Notes under the pieces: generated by a model
The model's database searches: none
What the model was told of the DNA's origin: nothing
The model's input: only the letters and a program-made list of their open reading frames with translations
NCBI GenBank assembly: GCA_023271215.1
Contig: JALPYG010000008.1
Location: forward strand, 1 to 32,768
DNA: 32,768 bases
Direction of reading: 5' to 3'
Source: Dehalococcoidia bacterium
GTDB taxonomy: Bacteria; Chloroflexota; Dehalococcoidia; SZUA-161; SpSt-899
Made by a program: the position numbers and the translations under genes
Shown here: positions 18,463-28,668 of the stretch, piece by piece
Numbering within the stretch: position 1 is the first letter of the stretch
Layout of the letters: every line of letters starts with the position of its first letter

Positions 18463-19271
18463 GCGCTTTTATAAATCACTTCTCATTTGAGTTCCGCACC
18501 GGGATCCGTAACAAAGAATTGCTCTTGATGAACTACCTGTTCCCATTAGGTTTTTACGTTATGGCGGGGATGTTCGTGACCGAGCTCAATCCTGCTTTTC
18601 GCGAGACCGTGATCCCCTCGATGATCCTTTTTGCAATCATGGTGAGCATGTTGCTGGGCTTGCCTCAGCCATTGGTAACGGCGCGCGAAGTAGGCATCTT
18701 TCGCAGCTATAAGATCAACGGTGTCCCGGCGATATCGATCCTGACTATTCCCGCGCTGACGACCATGCTGCATACGCTGATTGTAGCTGTGGTAATCACT
18801 GCCACAGCGCCCTTGATCTTCGACGCACCTCTACCCGTCAACTGGCCCGGTTTTATCGTGGTCTTCTTGCTCACAGCCTTTGCTTTTATCGGTATCAGCC
18901 TGCTGATCAGCGTGATTTCGTCCAGTTCGCGGGCAACCGTGCTGTGGTCGCAACTGATATTCTTGCCATCAATGATGATAGGTGGACTGATGATACCTGC
19001 GCACATGATGCCCGATGCCCTCGCCAGAATCGGAATGCTCTTGCCGAGCACCTATTCCATGAGTGCCTTTCAAAGGTTGGCCAAGAATTGGACTATCGGG
19101 TTTGATCCGTACTGGTCGCTCGCCGTCCTGCTGGCAGGCGGGGTGCTGTCGTTTGGACTGGCCATCTATCTCTTCTGCTGGGACAGCCACAACAGGACGC
19201 AACGAGGGCATCCCATGCTGGCGTTACTGGCTTTGCTGCCTTACGCCCTCGGGGCCCTCTTGCTATGGTGA
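18459..19271 (+). CDS. ABC-2 type transporter permease
   Basis: Six-TM-like hydrophobic profile; ATGA overlap with upstream ATPase. Confidence 0.88.
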   Translation: MSAFINHFSFEFRTGIRNKELLLMNYLFPLGFYVMAGMFVTELNPAFRETVIPSMILFAIMVSMLLGLPQPLVTAREVGIFRSYKINGVPAISILTIPALTTMLHTLIVAVVITATAPLIFDAPLPVNWPGFIVVFLLTAFAFIGISLLISVISSSSRATVLWSQLIFLPSMMIGGLMIPAHMMPDALARIGMLLPSTYSMSAFQRLAKNWTIGFDPYWSLAVLLAGGVLSFGLAIYLFCWDSHNRTQRGHPMLALLALLPYALGALLLW

Positions 19272-20983
19272 CCAGAGGTAGATGAGGAGCCAAGAATCCC
19301 CTTGAGTTTCTCTACGACATCTCCTAAGGGAACAAGCTCGACTTCACGCTTAGTCCGAAGCCTTATCTCGGCAGCGCCCTGTTTCAATGTTCGCGGGCTC
19401 ACCACCACCCTGATGGGTATGCCGAGGAGATCGGCGTCGTTGAACTTGACCCCTGGAGATTCTTCCCGGTCATCGAAGAGCACTTCAAATCGGGCCTTTC
19501 GAAGCTCGGAATAGAGCTTTCCTGCAGCCTCTGCTACCTCGTCACGGTCAATGCTCAGTGGGCAGAGGTAAACCTGATGCGGGGCGATCGAGAGCGGCCA
19601 GATTATGCCTTTCTCGTCGTGATTCTGTTCCACGACCGCCGCCAGAAGCCGCCCCAGCCCTATGCCATAGCAGCCCATGACGATCGGCTTTTCTGTCCCA
19701 TCTTGATCGAGGTAAAACGCCCCCATTTTCTCGCTGAACACAGTCCCCAGCTTGAACAGGTGCCCTACCTCGATGCCCCGTTCTGACAGGAGTTCAGCCC
19801 CACATCCGACGCATCTGTAACCCGCCTGGGCGAGGGCGATGTCGGTCATAATGTCTACCTTAAAGTCGCGCGGGTAGTTGGCATTCTTGAGATGTGCATC
19901 TGGTTTGTTGGCGCCGACGACGAAGTTAGCGCCCATGGCTATCGAGTCGTCGGCCACGATCCTTATCCCCGAAAGTCCTATCGGCGATGCCGAACCAGCC
20001 ACCAACCCCGCCCCGGTCACCTCACCCTCCGTGGCCAGACGCACCTCGATGCATTTGAGGGCGTTCTTAAGCTTCACCTCGTTGACCTCGAGATCTCCCC
20101 GGATGACGACGAAGACAACCTCTCCATCGGCAGCATAGAAAACGGCCTTCAGCGTTTGACCTGTTAGCATCCCAAGGAAGCGCGCCAGCTCCTCGATGGT
20201 CTTCACCCCGGGCGTAGATACCTCTTCCAGTGGCAGAGGTTCCCCCTTGTTCTCTACCTCTGGCCTGGCGAAGGCAGCCCGATCCGCGTTGGCGGCATAG
20301 CCGCACTGCGCACAATAGATCACCTCATCCTCACCGGTCTCGACAAGAAGGATGAACTCGTGGGAATCCTTGCCGCCTATGGCGCCGCTATCGGCCTCGA
20401 CCATGACTACCGGCAGCCCACAGCGGGCATAGATGTTATTATACGCCCGGACCATCTTCTGGTAGCTTCGATCCAGCGCTTCTTCGCTGACGTCCAGGCT
20501 GTAGAGATCCTTCATGTGGAACTCGCGCACGCGCAGTAACCCTCCCCTGGGCCGCGGTTCGTCCCGGAACTTGGTCTGTATCTGATAGGGCATCATCGGC
20601 AGATCTCGATAGCTTCGCACATTCAAACGGGCCAGGGCTGTTACGATCTCCTCATGTGTGGGACCAAGGCAAAGATCACGATCCCGCCGGTCGGTCAGGG
20701 TGAACAGGGATTTTCCAAACGCCAGATCCCGTCCGGTCTCTTGCCACATCTCGAAGGGCTGCAGCACGGGCAGCATTACCTCCTGGCCGCCGGCGGCGTC
20801 CATTTCCTCTCGGATGATCTGTTCGATCTTGCGCAGCACACGCCATCCCAGGGGCAGATAGGCATAAACGCCCGCTGCCACCTGATGGATCATCCCTGCT
20901 TTGAGAAGCAGTTGATGACTTGCGGTATCGGCCTCCGCCGGAGATTGCCGCAAGGTCTTGCCGAAAAGTGTGGATAAACGCAT
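19241..20983 (-). CDS. proS: Prolyl-tRNA synthetase (bacterial type with editing insertion)
   Basis: MRLSTLFGKTLRQSPAEADTASHQLLLKAGMIHQVAAGVYAYLPLGWRVL; FRDEPRPRGGLLRVREFHMKDLYSLD; ORF track starts at 21028, conserved start at M16. Confidence 0.96.
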   Translation of the reverse strand: MRLSTLFGKTLRQSPAEADTASHQLLLKAGMIHQVAAGVYAYLPLGWRVLRKIEQIIREEMDAAGGQEVMLPVLQPFEMWQETGRDLAFGKSLFTLTDRRDRDLCLGPTHEEIVTALARLNVRSYRDLPMMPYQIQTKFRDEPRPRGGLLRVREFHMKDLYSLDVSEEALDRSYQKMVRAYNNIYARCGLPVVMVEADSGAIGGKDSHEFILLVETGEDEVIYCAQCGYAANADRAAFARPEVENKGEPLPLEEVSTPGVKTIEELARFLGMLTGQTLKAVFYAADGEVVFVVIRGDLEVNEVKLKNALKCIEVRLATEGEVTGAGLVAGSASPIGLSGIRIVADDSIAMGANFVVGANKPDAHLKNANYPRDFKVDIMTDIALAQAGYRCVGCGAELLSERGIEVGHLFKLGTVFSEKMGAFYLDQDGTEKPIVMGCYGIGLGRLLAAVVEQNHDEKGIIWPLSIAPHQVYLCPLSIDRDEVAEAAGKLYSELRKARFEVLFDDREESPGVKFNDADLLGIPIRVVVSPRTLKQGAAEIRLRTKREVELVPLGDVVEKLKGILGSSSTSGHHSKRAPRA

Positions 20984-21224
20984 GATTTCGAAGAGGCGAC
21001 GCCTGCTCACAAGTATAACACGATTCAAACAAGTTTCTCTACCCCCCGAATTGCCTTAAATGAAAATCGGGGGTCAGGCCAGTGATCAATCAGGATGCAT
21101 CCTCAAAGTAGTGGAAAAACAGCCTGATATACGCTATCATAAGATACGCGTTCACCCATCAGCGCCGCCTTACGGATGAACGACATGAGCATGCCCTTGA
21201 GCCGTCAGGCTTCAACTTTGAGGG

Positions 21225-21264
21225 CAGAGGGAATCCTTTCCCTCTGAAGCCGCCAGTGAAGGAA
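21225..21264. repeat. Possible third diverged copy of the 17.3-kb repeat family
   Basis: CAGAGGGAATCCTTTCCCTCTGAAGCCGCCAGTGAAGG resembles CAGGGGGATTCTCTCCCTGAAACCCCCTGAAAAG. Confidence 0.45.
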
Positions 21265-21333
21265 AGGAATCCTTCACTCCTCGCAGCTGATCGCTGACTG
21301 CTAAACGCTTAACGTAACCTGCAAGGAGGAATT

Positions 21334-21822
21334 ATGGGAAAAAGGCTGTATCGCAGTCGAAGCGACCGGGTGATCTGGGGGGTGTGCGGGGGGCTGGCCA
21401 GACACCTGAATGTGGATCCGACGCTGGTCCGCCTGGTGATGGTGTTGCTGGTTTTCGCCAACGGGCTAGGCATCCTGATCTACATCGTCATGGCTGTCAT
21501 CGTTCCACTGGAGGGTTCAAAGACGACCGAGCCCAAGGAGACGATGCGGGAGAATGTGGAGGAGATCAAGAAGACCGCCGGCGAACTCGGAGAAGAGATA
21601 CGTTCCACATTTGGCGAGGAGCAAGCGGAGGCGAAAGATGGGGAAGGGATTTATCGGTGGCGCCGCGAACTCATAGGTACTGTCCTCATCGTGGCGGGCC
21701 TCGCTTTCCTGGTAGAGAATTTCAACCTCTTCTGGTTCGATTTGATCAGACTGTGGCCACTATTACTTGTGGGCGCTGGTCTGCTGTTTATTCTGACGAC
21801 GTGGAGGAGGCGCCATGAGTGA
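21334..21822 (+). CDS. PspC-domain membrane protein
   Basis: KRLYRSRSDRVIWGVCGGLARHLNVDPTLVRLVMVLLVFANGLGILIYIVMAVIVP. Confidence 0.92.
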   Translation: MGKRLYRSRSDRVIWGVCGGLARHLNVDPTLVRLVMVLLVFANGLGILIYIVMAVIVPLEGSKTTEPKETMRENVEEIKKTAGELGEEIRSTFGEEQAEAKDGEGIYRWRRELIGTVLIVAGLAFLVENFNLFWFDLIRLWPLLLVGAGLLFILTTWRRRHE

Positions 21823-22714
21823 AACGAAATCGCCGAGGAAGCATCGTATCTCCATCTGGGGCATTATTCTGGTTCTTCTGGGAGTGGTTCTCCTTTTACA
21901 GAACTTTAACGTTCTCCCATGGGGACTGTGGGCGATGCTGTGGAGATTCTGGCCGGTGATACTTATCGTCATCGGACTTAATATCGTCGGCCGTCATAAG
22001 CCCTGGCTGTCAACGGTCCTGGTGGTGGTGCTGGGCGCCTTTTTGGGCGTAGCTGTCTGGCAATATCAGATGCCTCCCTGTCAGGAAGTCATCATCACCC
22101 ATTCAGAGCCCCGGGGCGACCTCCGTGAAGCCGTTGTTGATGTGGATTTCCAGGCTGGACATCTCCGCTTGTCTGCCCTCACACCAGACTCCCCGAATCT
22201 GGTGGAGGCCCTCTCCCGATGGAATGGCCTGACGGCGGATTTCCGTCGCGAAGATACGGTGGGGAACCTTCGTCTGAACAGCACCTGGGACCGCCGACCG
22301 CCCTGGAGGAGGGTGGGAGCGGGGTGGACCGAGTGGAAGGTCGAGCTCACCCAGGGTATTCCGCTAATCCTTGAGGTTAATTCGGCTGCCGCAGATGTGG
22401 CGCTCGATCTCCGCCATCTTAAGGTGACGCGGCTCGACCTGGAACTGAACGCCGGCAACTGCAAGGTCAGGATGCCCTCTGGTGAGGGAATCACGCGGAT
22501 GTTCATCGAGGCCAACGCCGCCAATATCCAGATAACCATCCCCGAAGGGGTAGCTGCTCGAATTGAGGTGGATCTCAACGTAGGTGTCCTGGAGATAGAC
22601 GAGAGCCGCTTCCCCAGGAAGGGCGATTACTACATCTCACCCGACTTTGAAGATGCCGAGAATCGGATATATCTAAGGATAGACCTAAATGCCGGCCGCG
22701 TTGAGGTGTCATAA
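21815..22714 (+). CDS. LiaF/DUF5668-like membrane protein with C-terminal toast-rack/DUF4097-like beta domain
   Basis: ISIWGIILVLLGVVLLLQNFNVLPWGLWAMLWRFWPVILIVIGL; C-term repetitive LNAG..EIDVNLNVG pattern; overlaps pspC-like ORF. Confidence 0.75.
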   Translation: MSETKSPRKHRISIWGIILVLLGVVLLLQNFNVLPWGLWAMLWRFWPVILIVIGLNIVGRHKPWLSTVLVVVLGAFLGVAVWQYQMPPCQEVIITHSEPRGDLREAVVDVDFQAGHLRLSALTPDSPNLVEALSRWNGLTADFRREDTVGNLRLNSTWDRRPPWRRVGAGWTEWKVELTQGIPLILEVNSAAADVALDLRHLKVTRLDLELNAGNCKVRMPSGEGITRMFIEANAANIQITIPEGVAARIEVDLNVGVLEIDESRFPRKGDYYISPDFEDAENRIYLRIDLNAGRVEVS

Positions 22715-22770
22715 TAGATGGCCTTAGTGCTGAACGATTTCCTGAGCAGTCTAGAAGGAGGGGATAAGCT

Positions 22771-24276
22771 ATGAACGACGCGGAGATAGCAATGAATCCT
22801 AACAGGATAGTTCAGTATTTGGGAAAGCCGCAGGAAGAATTCACGAAAGAAGACCTCATCAAGTTTGTCGAGGAGAACAAGATCGAGATGCTCAACTTCC
22901 GGCATGTAGGAGGAGATGGCAGGTTAAAGACGCTTAATTTTGCCGTTATCAGTAGAGCTCAATTAGATCGAGTATTGTCGATGGGAGAAAGGGTAGATGG
23001 TTCCAGCCTGTTCCCCTATATCGATGCGGCATCGAGCGATTTATACCTTATCCCTCGCTATAGGACTGCCTACGTGAATCCGTTCTCACCCATTCCAACG
23101 ATAGACATACTCTGCTCTTACTATACAAACGAGGGGGTTCGGCTGGCAAGCTCTCCGGAGAATATTCTTAGAAGGGCTCATGAAGCATTGAAGAATAGCA
23201 CCGGGCTAGGTCTCGAGGCTATGGGCGAGTTAGAGTATTACGTTCTTTATGAGAGAAGGGACCTTTATCACCTCATGATCCAGCAGGGTTATCAGGAGTC
23301 ATCCCCATTTTCCAAGTGGGAAGTATTAAGGTGCGAGGCGATGCAAGCCATTGCTCAGGCGGGAGGAAAGATAAAATATGCTCATTCTGAGGTAGGGGCT
23401 ATTCCTGGGGAAGATCATGAAATGGAACAGGATGAGATTGAGTTTCTCCCCGTGGCGATAGAAGATGCGGCGGATCAAATTGTTATTGCCAAATGGGTGT
23501 TGAGGATGGTCGGCTATAAGTATGGGGTAACGATCAGCTTTGCCCCCAAGATTTCGGTGGGTCATGCAGGCAGTGGACTTCACATCCATACGAGATTGGT
23601 TAGGGATGGGGAAAACATGATGATCGAAGGAAGCCGGTTAAGCGATATCGCCAGAAGGGCCATTGCGGGGTATCTCAAGATGGCTCCTTCATTGACCGCC
23701 TTCGGTAATACCGTCCCCATTTCCTATCTGAGATTGGTTCCGCACCAGGAGGCGCCAACAAACATAAGTTGGGGTGACAGAAACCGGTCCGTATTAGTTA
23801 GAGTTCCCCTTGGGTGGTTAGGTGTGAGTGACATGATAAGAGACGCCAATCCTCAGGAGAGGGGGACATTCCTGGAGCCTGCCGGCCGGCAGACGGTCGA
23901 GTTTCGATGCCCTGATGGTTCGGCCGATGTTCATCTCTTGCTGGCAGGGCTGGCCGTGGCAGCTCGACACGGATTGGAGATGGATGGGGGGTTGGAACTG
24001 GCTGATAGACTGTACGTGGACATGAATATCTTTTCCCCTCAGCATAAGCGACTTCAGGAGAGCCTGGCAAAGTTACCTACCTCGTGCTGGGAGTCCGCTG
24101 AATGTCTTTTGGGAGATCGTGAGATATACCAGAGGGACGGCGTTTTCCCCTCGGTAGCAATTGATGGGATAGTCAAAAAGCTTAAAAGTTACGATGATAA
24201 GGGCATGAGTGAGAGATTATACGGTAAGGGGGATGAGATCAAGAAACTGGTTGAAGAGTATCTCCACTGTTCGTAA
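22771..24276 (+). CDS. Glutamine synthetase family protein (GSI-like, divergent)
   Basis: DGSSLFPYIDAASSDLYLIP, FAPKISVGHAGSGLHIHTRL, YLRLVPHQEAPTNISWGDRNRSVLVRVP, EFRCPDGSADVHLLLAGL. Confidence 0.88.
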   Translation: MNDAEIAMNPNRIVQYLGKPQEEFTKEDLIKFVEENKIEMLNFRHVGGDGRLKTLNFAVISRAQLDRVLSMGERVDGSSLFPYIDAASSDLYLIPRYRTAYVNPFSPIPTIDILCSYYTNEGVRLASSPENILRRAHEALKNSTGLGLEAMGELEYYVLYERRDLYHLMIQQGYQESSPFSKWEVLRCEAMQAIAQAGGKIKYAHSEVGAIPGEDHEMEQDEIEFLPVAIEDAADQIVIAKWVLRMVGYKYGVTISFAPKISVGHAGSGLHIHTRLVRDGENMMIEGSRLSDIARRAIAGYLKMAPSLTAFGNTVPISYLRLVPHQEAPTNISWGDRNRSVLVRVPLGWLGVSDMIRDANPQERGTFLEPAGRQTVEFRCPDGSADVHLLLAGLAVAARHGLEMDGGLELADRLYVDMNIFSPQHKRLQESLAKLPTSCWESAECLLGDREIYQRDGVFPSVAIDGIVKKLKSYDDKGMSERLYGKGDEIKKLVEEYLHCS

Positions 24277-24302
24277 CATCTGAAACCATTCACCAGAGTT
24301 GG

Positions 24303-25379
24303 ATGGTGAATGTGGATACGATAATAATCGCCGTTGTTGCCATTGGGGTGACCGTGTCTCTGCGCTCATATCTTCAGCGCCAGAGACGAGGCAGGGCCGA
24401 GCGGTCAAGTTCAGGCTCCTCGGAGGAAGTCACCACCACGCTGGGATGGGATTCCCGTTTATCGCCCAGCAAGATGCTGCCCGGAGAGAAGACCGTCGAG
24501 GTCTGCCGGGTGCACAAATCCTTTGGCGGAAAGGAAGTGGTCGACGACATCTCCTTCGAGGTCAAGTCCGGCGAGATATTCGGGATGGTCGGGCCCAACG
24601 GCGCCGGTAAGACGACCACCATCCGGATGCTCATGGATATCATCAAACCCGATTCCGGCGGGGTGAAAATTCTCGGCGAGTCCCTCAGAGAGAGCACCAA
24701 GGACAGGATCGGCTACCTCCCCGAGGAAAGGGGACTCTACCGCAGGATCACTGTGGCCGAATCGCTGGAGTATCTGGCTCGACTCAAGAGCCTCACTCCC
24801 GGCGCGGCGAAGTCAGGCACAGACAACCTGCTCCACCGGGTGGGCATGTTCCAGCATAAGGACAAGAAGATAGAGCAGCTCAGCCGGGGCATGGGACAGA
24901 TAATCCAGTTCGTCGCCACCATCATCCACGACCCCGATCTGGTGATCCTGGACGAGCCCTTTGCGGGGCTCGACCCGGTGAACAGGGAGATGCTCAAGGA
25001 ATTGATCCGGGAGCTTCGCCAACACGGGAAAACGATCATCCTGAGCACCCATCAGATGAACGAAGTGGAGGAGCTCTGCGACCGCATCCTGATGATCAAT
25101 AAGGGCAAGACAGTGCTCTACGGGGAATTGTCTGAGATCAGGTCGAGATTCAGAAACAACTCTATCTTCCTCGAATGTGAGGGCTCGTTTGACGGGCTGG
25201 CCGGCGTGACGGGGGAGAAAAATCACGGCAAATTCGTAGAGCTTTTTCTCGACGGGAAAACCTCGTCCCAGGAGGTGCTGGCCCAGCTTCTGGCCCGGGA
25301 CGTCACAGTTGACCGGTTCGAAGTTTCCACCCCATCGCTCAACGAGATATTCATTCAGGTGGTGAAGGAGGAGCCATGA
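24303..25379 (+). CDS. ABC transporter ATPase (NatA-like) with possible N-terminal TM segment
   Basis: FGMVGPNGAGKTTTIRMLMDIIKPDSG, LSRGMGQIIQFVATIIHDPDLVILDEPFAGLDPVN; core domain could start at 24474. Confidence 0.92.
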   Translation: MVNVDTIIIAVVAIGVTVSLRSYLQRQRRGRAERSSSGSSEEVTTTLGWDSRLSPSKMLPGEKTVEVCRVHKSFGGKEVVDDISFEVKSGEIFGMVGPNGAGKTTTIRMLMDIIKPDSGGVKILGESLRESTKDRIGYLPEERGLYRRITVAESLEYLARLKSLTPGAAKSGTDNLLHRVGMFQHKDKKIEQLSRGMGQIIQFVATIIHDPDLVILDEPFAGLDPVNREMLKELIRELRQHGKTIILSTHQMNEVEELCDRILMINKGKTVLYGELSEIRSRFRNNSIFLECEGSFDGLAGVTGEKNHGKFVELFLDGKTSSQEVLAQLLARDVTVDRFEVSTPSLNEIFIQVVKEEP

Positions 25380-26587
25380 ACAAGATGCTCACCATCCTAA
25401 AGCACGAGTTCAGGCAGACCATCAAGAGGAAGTCGTTCCTTATCATGACCATCAGCGTCCCCCTGATTGCGCTGATCGGGATGCTAGGCTATCCGTTCAT
25501 CATGGGGCTCTTTCCAGAGCCGGAAATGCCCGAGAAGATCGGCTATGCGGACAATACTGGAATCTTCACTGGCTACACCGAACAGCCCGGCCTCACCTTT
25601 GTCCCTTACCCCACCGAGGCTGAGGCCAAAAACGACCTCCTGGCCGGAGAGATCGACGAGTTTTTCATTATCCCATCAGATTACCTCGCCACCGGGCAGG
25701 TGATTAGATTCACCATGGAAGGCGAACTTGCGCCCCCACCCGGACTAACAAAGCAGATCAGTGATTTTCTGTTGAGCAACCTTCTGGCCGGTGAGGTCAC
25801 TGAGCAGTTGCTCCAGCGGGTCAAGGAGCCGTTGATGCTTGCCTCGCTGCAACTGGACGAGATGGGCCACGTAATCCAGATTCCCCATCCACTGGTAGTG
25901 CTCTTTGTCCCCTACGTTTTCGCCCTACTCTTCATGATCTCGATATTCTTCACCTCCGGGTTCCTGCTGCAGAGCGTCTCTGAGGAGAAGGAGAACCGGA
26001 TGATCGAGGTATTGCTTTCCTCCGTTTCCCCCAGGCAGTTGTTCTTGGGAAAGATACTGGGGCTGGGCGCCGCCGGCCTTCTGCAGATGACGGTATGGAT
26101 GGTCACCATCAGGATTTTTGCCAATGTGGCCGCGATGAACATACCGGCACTGGGCGATCTTGTCATTCCCACCAGCATGCTCGTCCTGGGGTTGGTCTAC
26201 TTCATACTCGGATATCTGCTGTTCGCTGTGCTTTTTGCCGGCGTGGGTTCCATCGGCTCGACTGCCAGGGAGAGCCAGCAATGGGCAGGTGTCCTCCAGA
26301 TGCCGGCGGTAGTACCGCTGGTGTTGTTCCCCGTGATCGCCGAGCACCCGGATGAGCTCATTGCCAGGATACTGACCTTCATTCCCTTCACCGCCCCGAT
26401 CACCGTTATGATGCGCCTCCCCAATACCACCATCCCCCTCTGGGAATTGGCCCTGAGTCTGACCATCATGGTGGGATCGATTGCTGTCGGGATATGGGTC
26501 GTGGCCAGGGTCTTCAGGGTATTTCTGCTGATGTACGGCAAGAGGCCGGCACTCAGGGAGATCGTCCGGTATGCAAGGGAGGCGTAG
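25376..26587 (+). CDS. ABC-2 transporter permease (NatB-like)
   Basis: MNKMLTILKHEFRQTIKRKSFLIMTISVPLIAL; multi-TM; GFLLQSVSEEKENRMIEVLLSSVSPRQLFLGKILG. Confidence 0.93.
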   Translation: MNKMLTILKHEFRQTIKRKSFLIMTISVPLIALIGMLGYPFIMGLFPEPEMPEKIGYADNTGIFTGYTEQPGLTFVPYPTEAEAKNDLLAGEIDEFFIIPSDYLATGQVIRFTMEGELAPPPGLTKQISDFLLSNLLAGEVTEQLLQRVKEPLMLASLQLDEMGHVIQIPHPLVVLFVPYVFALLFMISIFFTSGFLLQSVSEEKENRMIEVLLSSVSPRQLFLGKILGLGAAGLLQMTVWMVTIRIFANVAAMNIPALGDLVIPTSMLVLGLVYFILGYLLFAVLFAGVGSIGSTARESQQWAGVLQMPAVVPLVLFPVIAEHPDELIARILTFIPFTAPITVMMRLPNTTIPLWELALSLTIMVGSIAVGIWVVARVFRVFLLMYGKRPALREIVRYAREA

Positions 26588-26622
26588 CAGACGCAACGTC
26601 TTGCGGCTATGAGTTGTGACCG

Positions 26623-27954
26623 ATGACCGGTATCAATCCAGAGAATAAATGCGGAGTTCCCGAAAGCCTCCTGGCCAGGATATGGAAGGGTCAATGGGTA
26701 CAGAAAGGTGCCCTTCCTACCAGTGACGGCCGGATGGTGAGGGTGCGCTCGCCCGGAATAGAGAACAAGGATAGCGGCCCCGATTTCCTCGGAGCCATCG
26801 TTATTCTTGATGACGAGATACTCCAGGGCGATGTCGAACTCCACGTGAAGTCGAGCGACTGGAGGGCACATGGCCACCACCTCGACCGGCATTTCAACGG
26901 GGTGATTCTCCACGTGGTGTTGTGGGACGATGCGAAAAGGCCGGCTCAACTTGAAAACGGGGAATCGGCTCCCACCTTACCCCTGCACGACTTCCTCAAT
27001 GGCTCAATGGATGAGCTTTCCCTCCGCGCGATGACTCTCATTTCCCCCTGCCGAGGCGTTGGGAGTCAGCGCGGAGAAGGGAGAATCGGCGAAGTCCTGG
27101 ATTGGTGTGGCGAAGAGCGGTTCTATTTGAAATCGGCTTTCTTTGAGGTGGGGTTGATTCTCGATGAGCCGGCTGAGGTGCTGTACCAGGGTGTGATGGG
27201 AGCTCTGGGATACACCAAGAATAAGAAGCCCTTTCAGGAACTGGCACGCCGGCTGCCGCTGCGGGTCCTGGAGAGCATCGCTCAGGAACAGGGGCTCGGT
27301 AGCAGAAGCCTTGTGCTCCAGGCTCTGCTTCTGGGTGGGGCGGGGTTGCTGCCTTCACAATGTGGGGAGAAGTCCGGCTTTGGGGGTTTGGAGGCGCCAT
27401 CGAAGCTGGAGGATATCTGGCGTTCCCTGAATGTCGAAAACGCCATGAGCTATACCGACTGGCACTTCTTCCGGATGCATCCCAGGAACTTTCCCACGCG
27501 GCGACTCCTGGCAGCGGGACACCTCTTCGATCGCTATCTGGACCAAGGCTTGCTCCAGGGGGTGTCCGATCTTGTAGCAGAGGCGAATCCCGGGAGAGGC
27601 ACGACGGCGATTGAGTCCGGCTTCCTGATACCCGACCTCATTGGGTCGGGACGGGCACGGGAGATCACGGTGAATGTGGTTTTGCCATTTTCCCTCGCCC
27701 TGGCTGAGTGCGATTCGCGTCCGAAGATCGGGAAGCATATCCTGGAGCTGTATCGAACCTATCCTCGACTGGGGGAAAATCAGATAACTCGATACCTGAG
27801 CGAGCTTTTCTGGGGCGCGGGGAAGCCGGAGACGGTGAACTCAGCGCGACGTCAGCAGGGATTGATCCATCTCTACCAGACATTCTGTCGGGAGCAGAGA
27901 TGTGGGATCTGCCCGGTTAATGTGGAGATCATTAATTCAGCCGGCGATTTATAG
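26623..27954 (+). CDS. DUF2851 family protein
   Basis: ESLLARIWKGQWV, GIENKDSGPDFLGAIVILDDEILQGDVELHVKSSDWRAHGHHLDRHFNGVILHVVLWDD. Confidence 0.82.
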   Translation: MTGINPENKCGVPESLLARIWKGQWVQKGALPTSDGRMVRVRSPGIENKDSGPDFLGAIVILDDEILQGDVELHVKSSDWRAHGHHLDRHFNGVILHVVLWDDAKRPAQLENGESAPTLPLHDFLNGSMDELSLRAMTLISPCRGVGSQRGEGRIGEVLDWCGEERFYLKSAFFEVGLILDEPAEVLYQGVMGALGYTKNKKPFQELARRLPLRVLESIAQEQGLGSRSLVLQALLLGGAGLLPSQCGEKSGFGGLEAPSKLEDIWRSLNVENAMSYTDWHFFRMHPRNFPTRRLLAAGHLFDRYLDQGLLQGVSDLVAEANPGRGTTAIESGFLIPDLIGSGRAREITVNVVLPFSLALAECDSRPKIGKHILELYRTYPRLGENQITRYLSELFWGAGKPETVNSARRQQGLIHLYQTFCREQRCGICPVNVEIINSAGDL

Positions 27955-28001
27955 CCACAGAGTTCATGGAGGAAATGAAAGGGAATACGGAGGATACCAC
28001 A

Positions 28002-28184
28002 ATGAAAAAGGAACTCATGGATATACTGGCCTGTCCGATGTGCAAGAACTCTCTCGAACTTACTGTCGAGGAGGAGGATGATAAGGAGGTGATCAACGGC
28101 TCTCTTTACTGCGCCAACTGCTCAGTGCGCTATCCTATCAAGGATACCATCCCGAATCTTCTTCCCCCAGACGTCAAGGATTGA
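28002..28184 (+). CDS. Trm112-like zinc-ribbon protein
   Basis: MKKELMDILACPMCKNSLEL...GSLYCANCSVRYPIKDTIPNLLP. Confidence 0.88.
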   Translation: MKKELMDILACPMCKNSLELTVEEEDDKEVINGSLYCANCSVRYPIKDTIPNLLPPDVKD

Positions 28185-28257
28185 GCCATCAGGTCGCACC
28201 GGATTACGTTGATCTAGAGACGGCGATATTAAGAATGGGCCCTCCCTGCGAGGATCG

Positions 28258-28668
28258 GTGACAACGATGGAAATGATGCGGCGCGAAATCAGCCTCCGCA
28301 ACCATTCCGGCGGACAGAAAGGTCAGACCCTGATCGAGGTAGTGGTAACCCTGGCCTTGATAGCCATAATTATACCCACTATGTTCACGGCGCTATCGGC
28401 AGCGATAACCAGCGCCGATCGTGTCCGTGACCGCTCCATAGTCCTGGAGCTTGCTCAGTCCCAGATGGAGAGCATCCAGGGACAGGAATTTCGTCCTGGT
28501 GGAGACTATGATCTTATTTCGCATCCTGCGGGTTTTGATATCTATGTATATGTTATAGACGGTGTCGAACGTTGCCCGGGCGGCGAGGTCATTCTCCAGC
28601 GGGTCACCATCACGGTCACCGGTCATCACGGCTCATTGCAGTTGGAAGGGTATAAGGTGAGGCGATGA
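28258..28668 (+). CDS. Prepilin-type pseudopilin
   Basis: GQTLIEVVVTLALIAIIIPTMFTALSAAI (class III signal/N-methylation-like motif). Confidence 0.82.
   Translation: MTTMEMMRREISLRNHSGGQKGQTLIEVVVTLALIAIIIPTMFTALSAAITSADRVRDRSIVLELAQSQMESIQGQEFRPGGDYDLISHPAGFDIYVYVIDGVERCPGGEVILQRVTITVTGHHGSLQLEGYKVRR

Noticed and set aside
19241-19271. 31-bp convergent overlap of ABC permease and proS
   Set aside because: Falls in the non-conserved ProS tail; short and common, not worth a separate finding.
21029-21330. T-box leader upstream of proS
   Set aside because: No T-box sequence (AGGGTGGNACCGCG) found on the minus strand.
25925-26949. Minus-strand ORFs of 223 and 250 aa
   Set aside because: Antisense to the NatB-like permease and DUF2851 genes; compositionally odd (His/Gln/Gly-rich) with no family signal.
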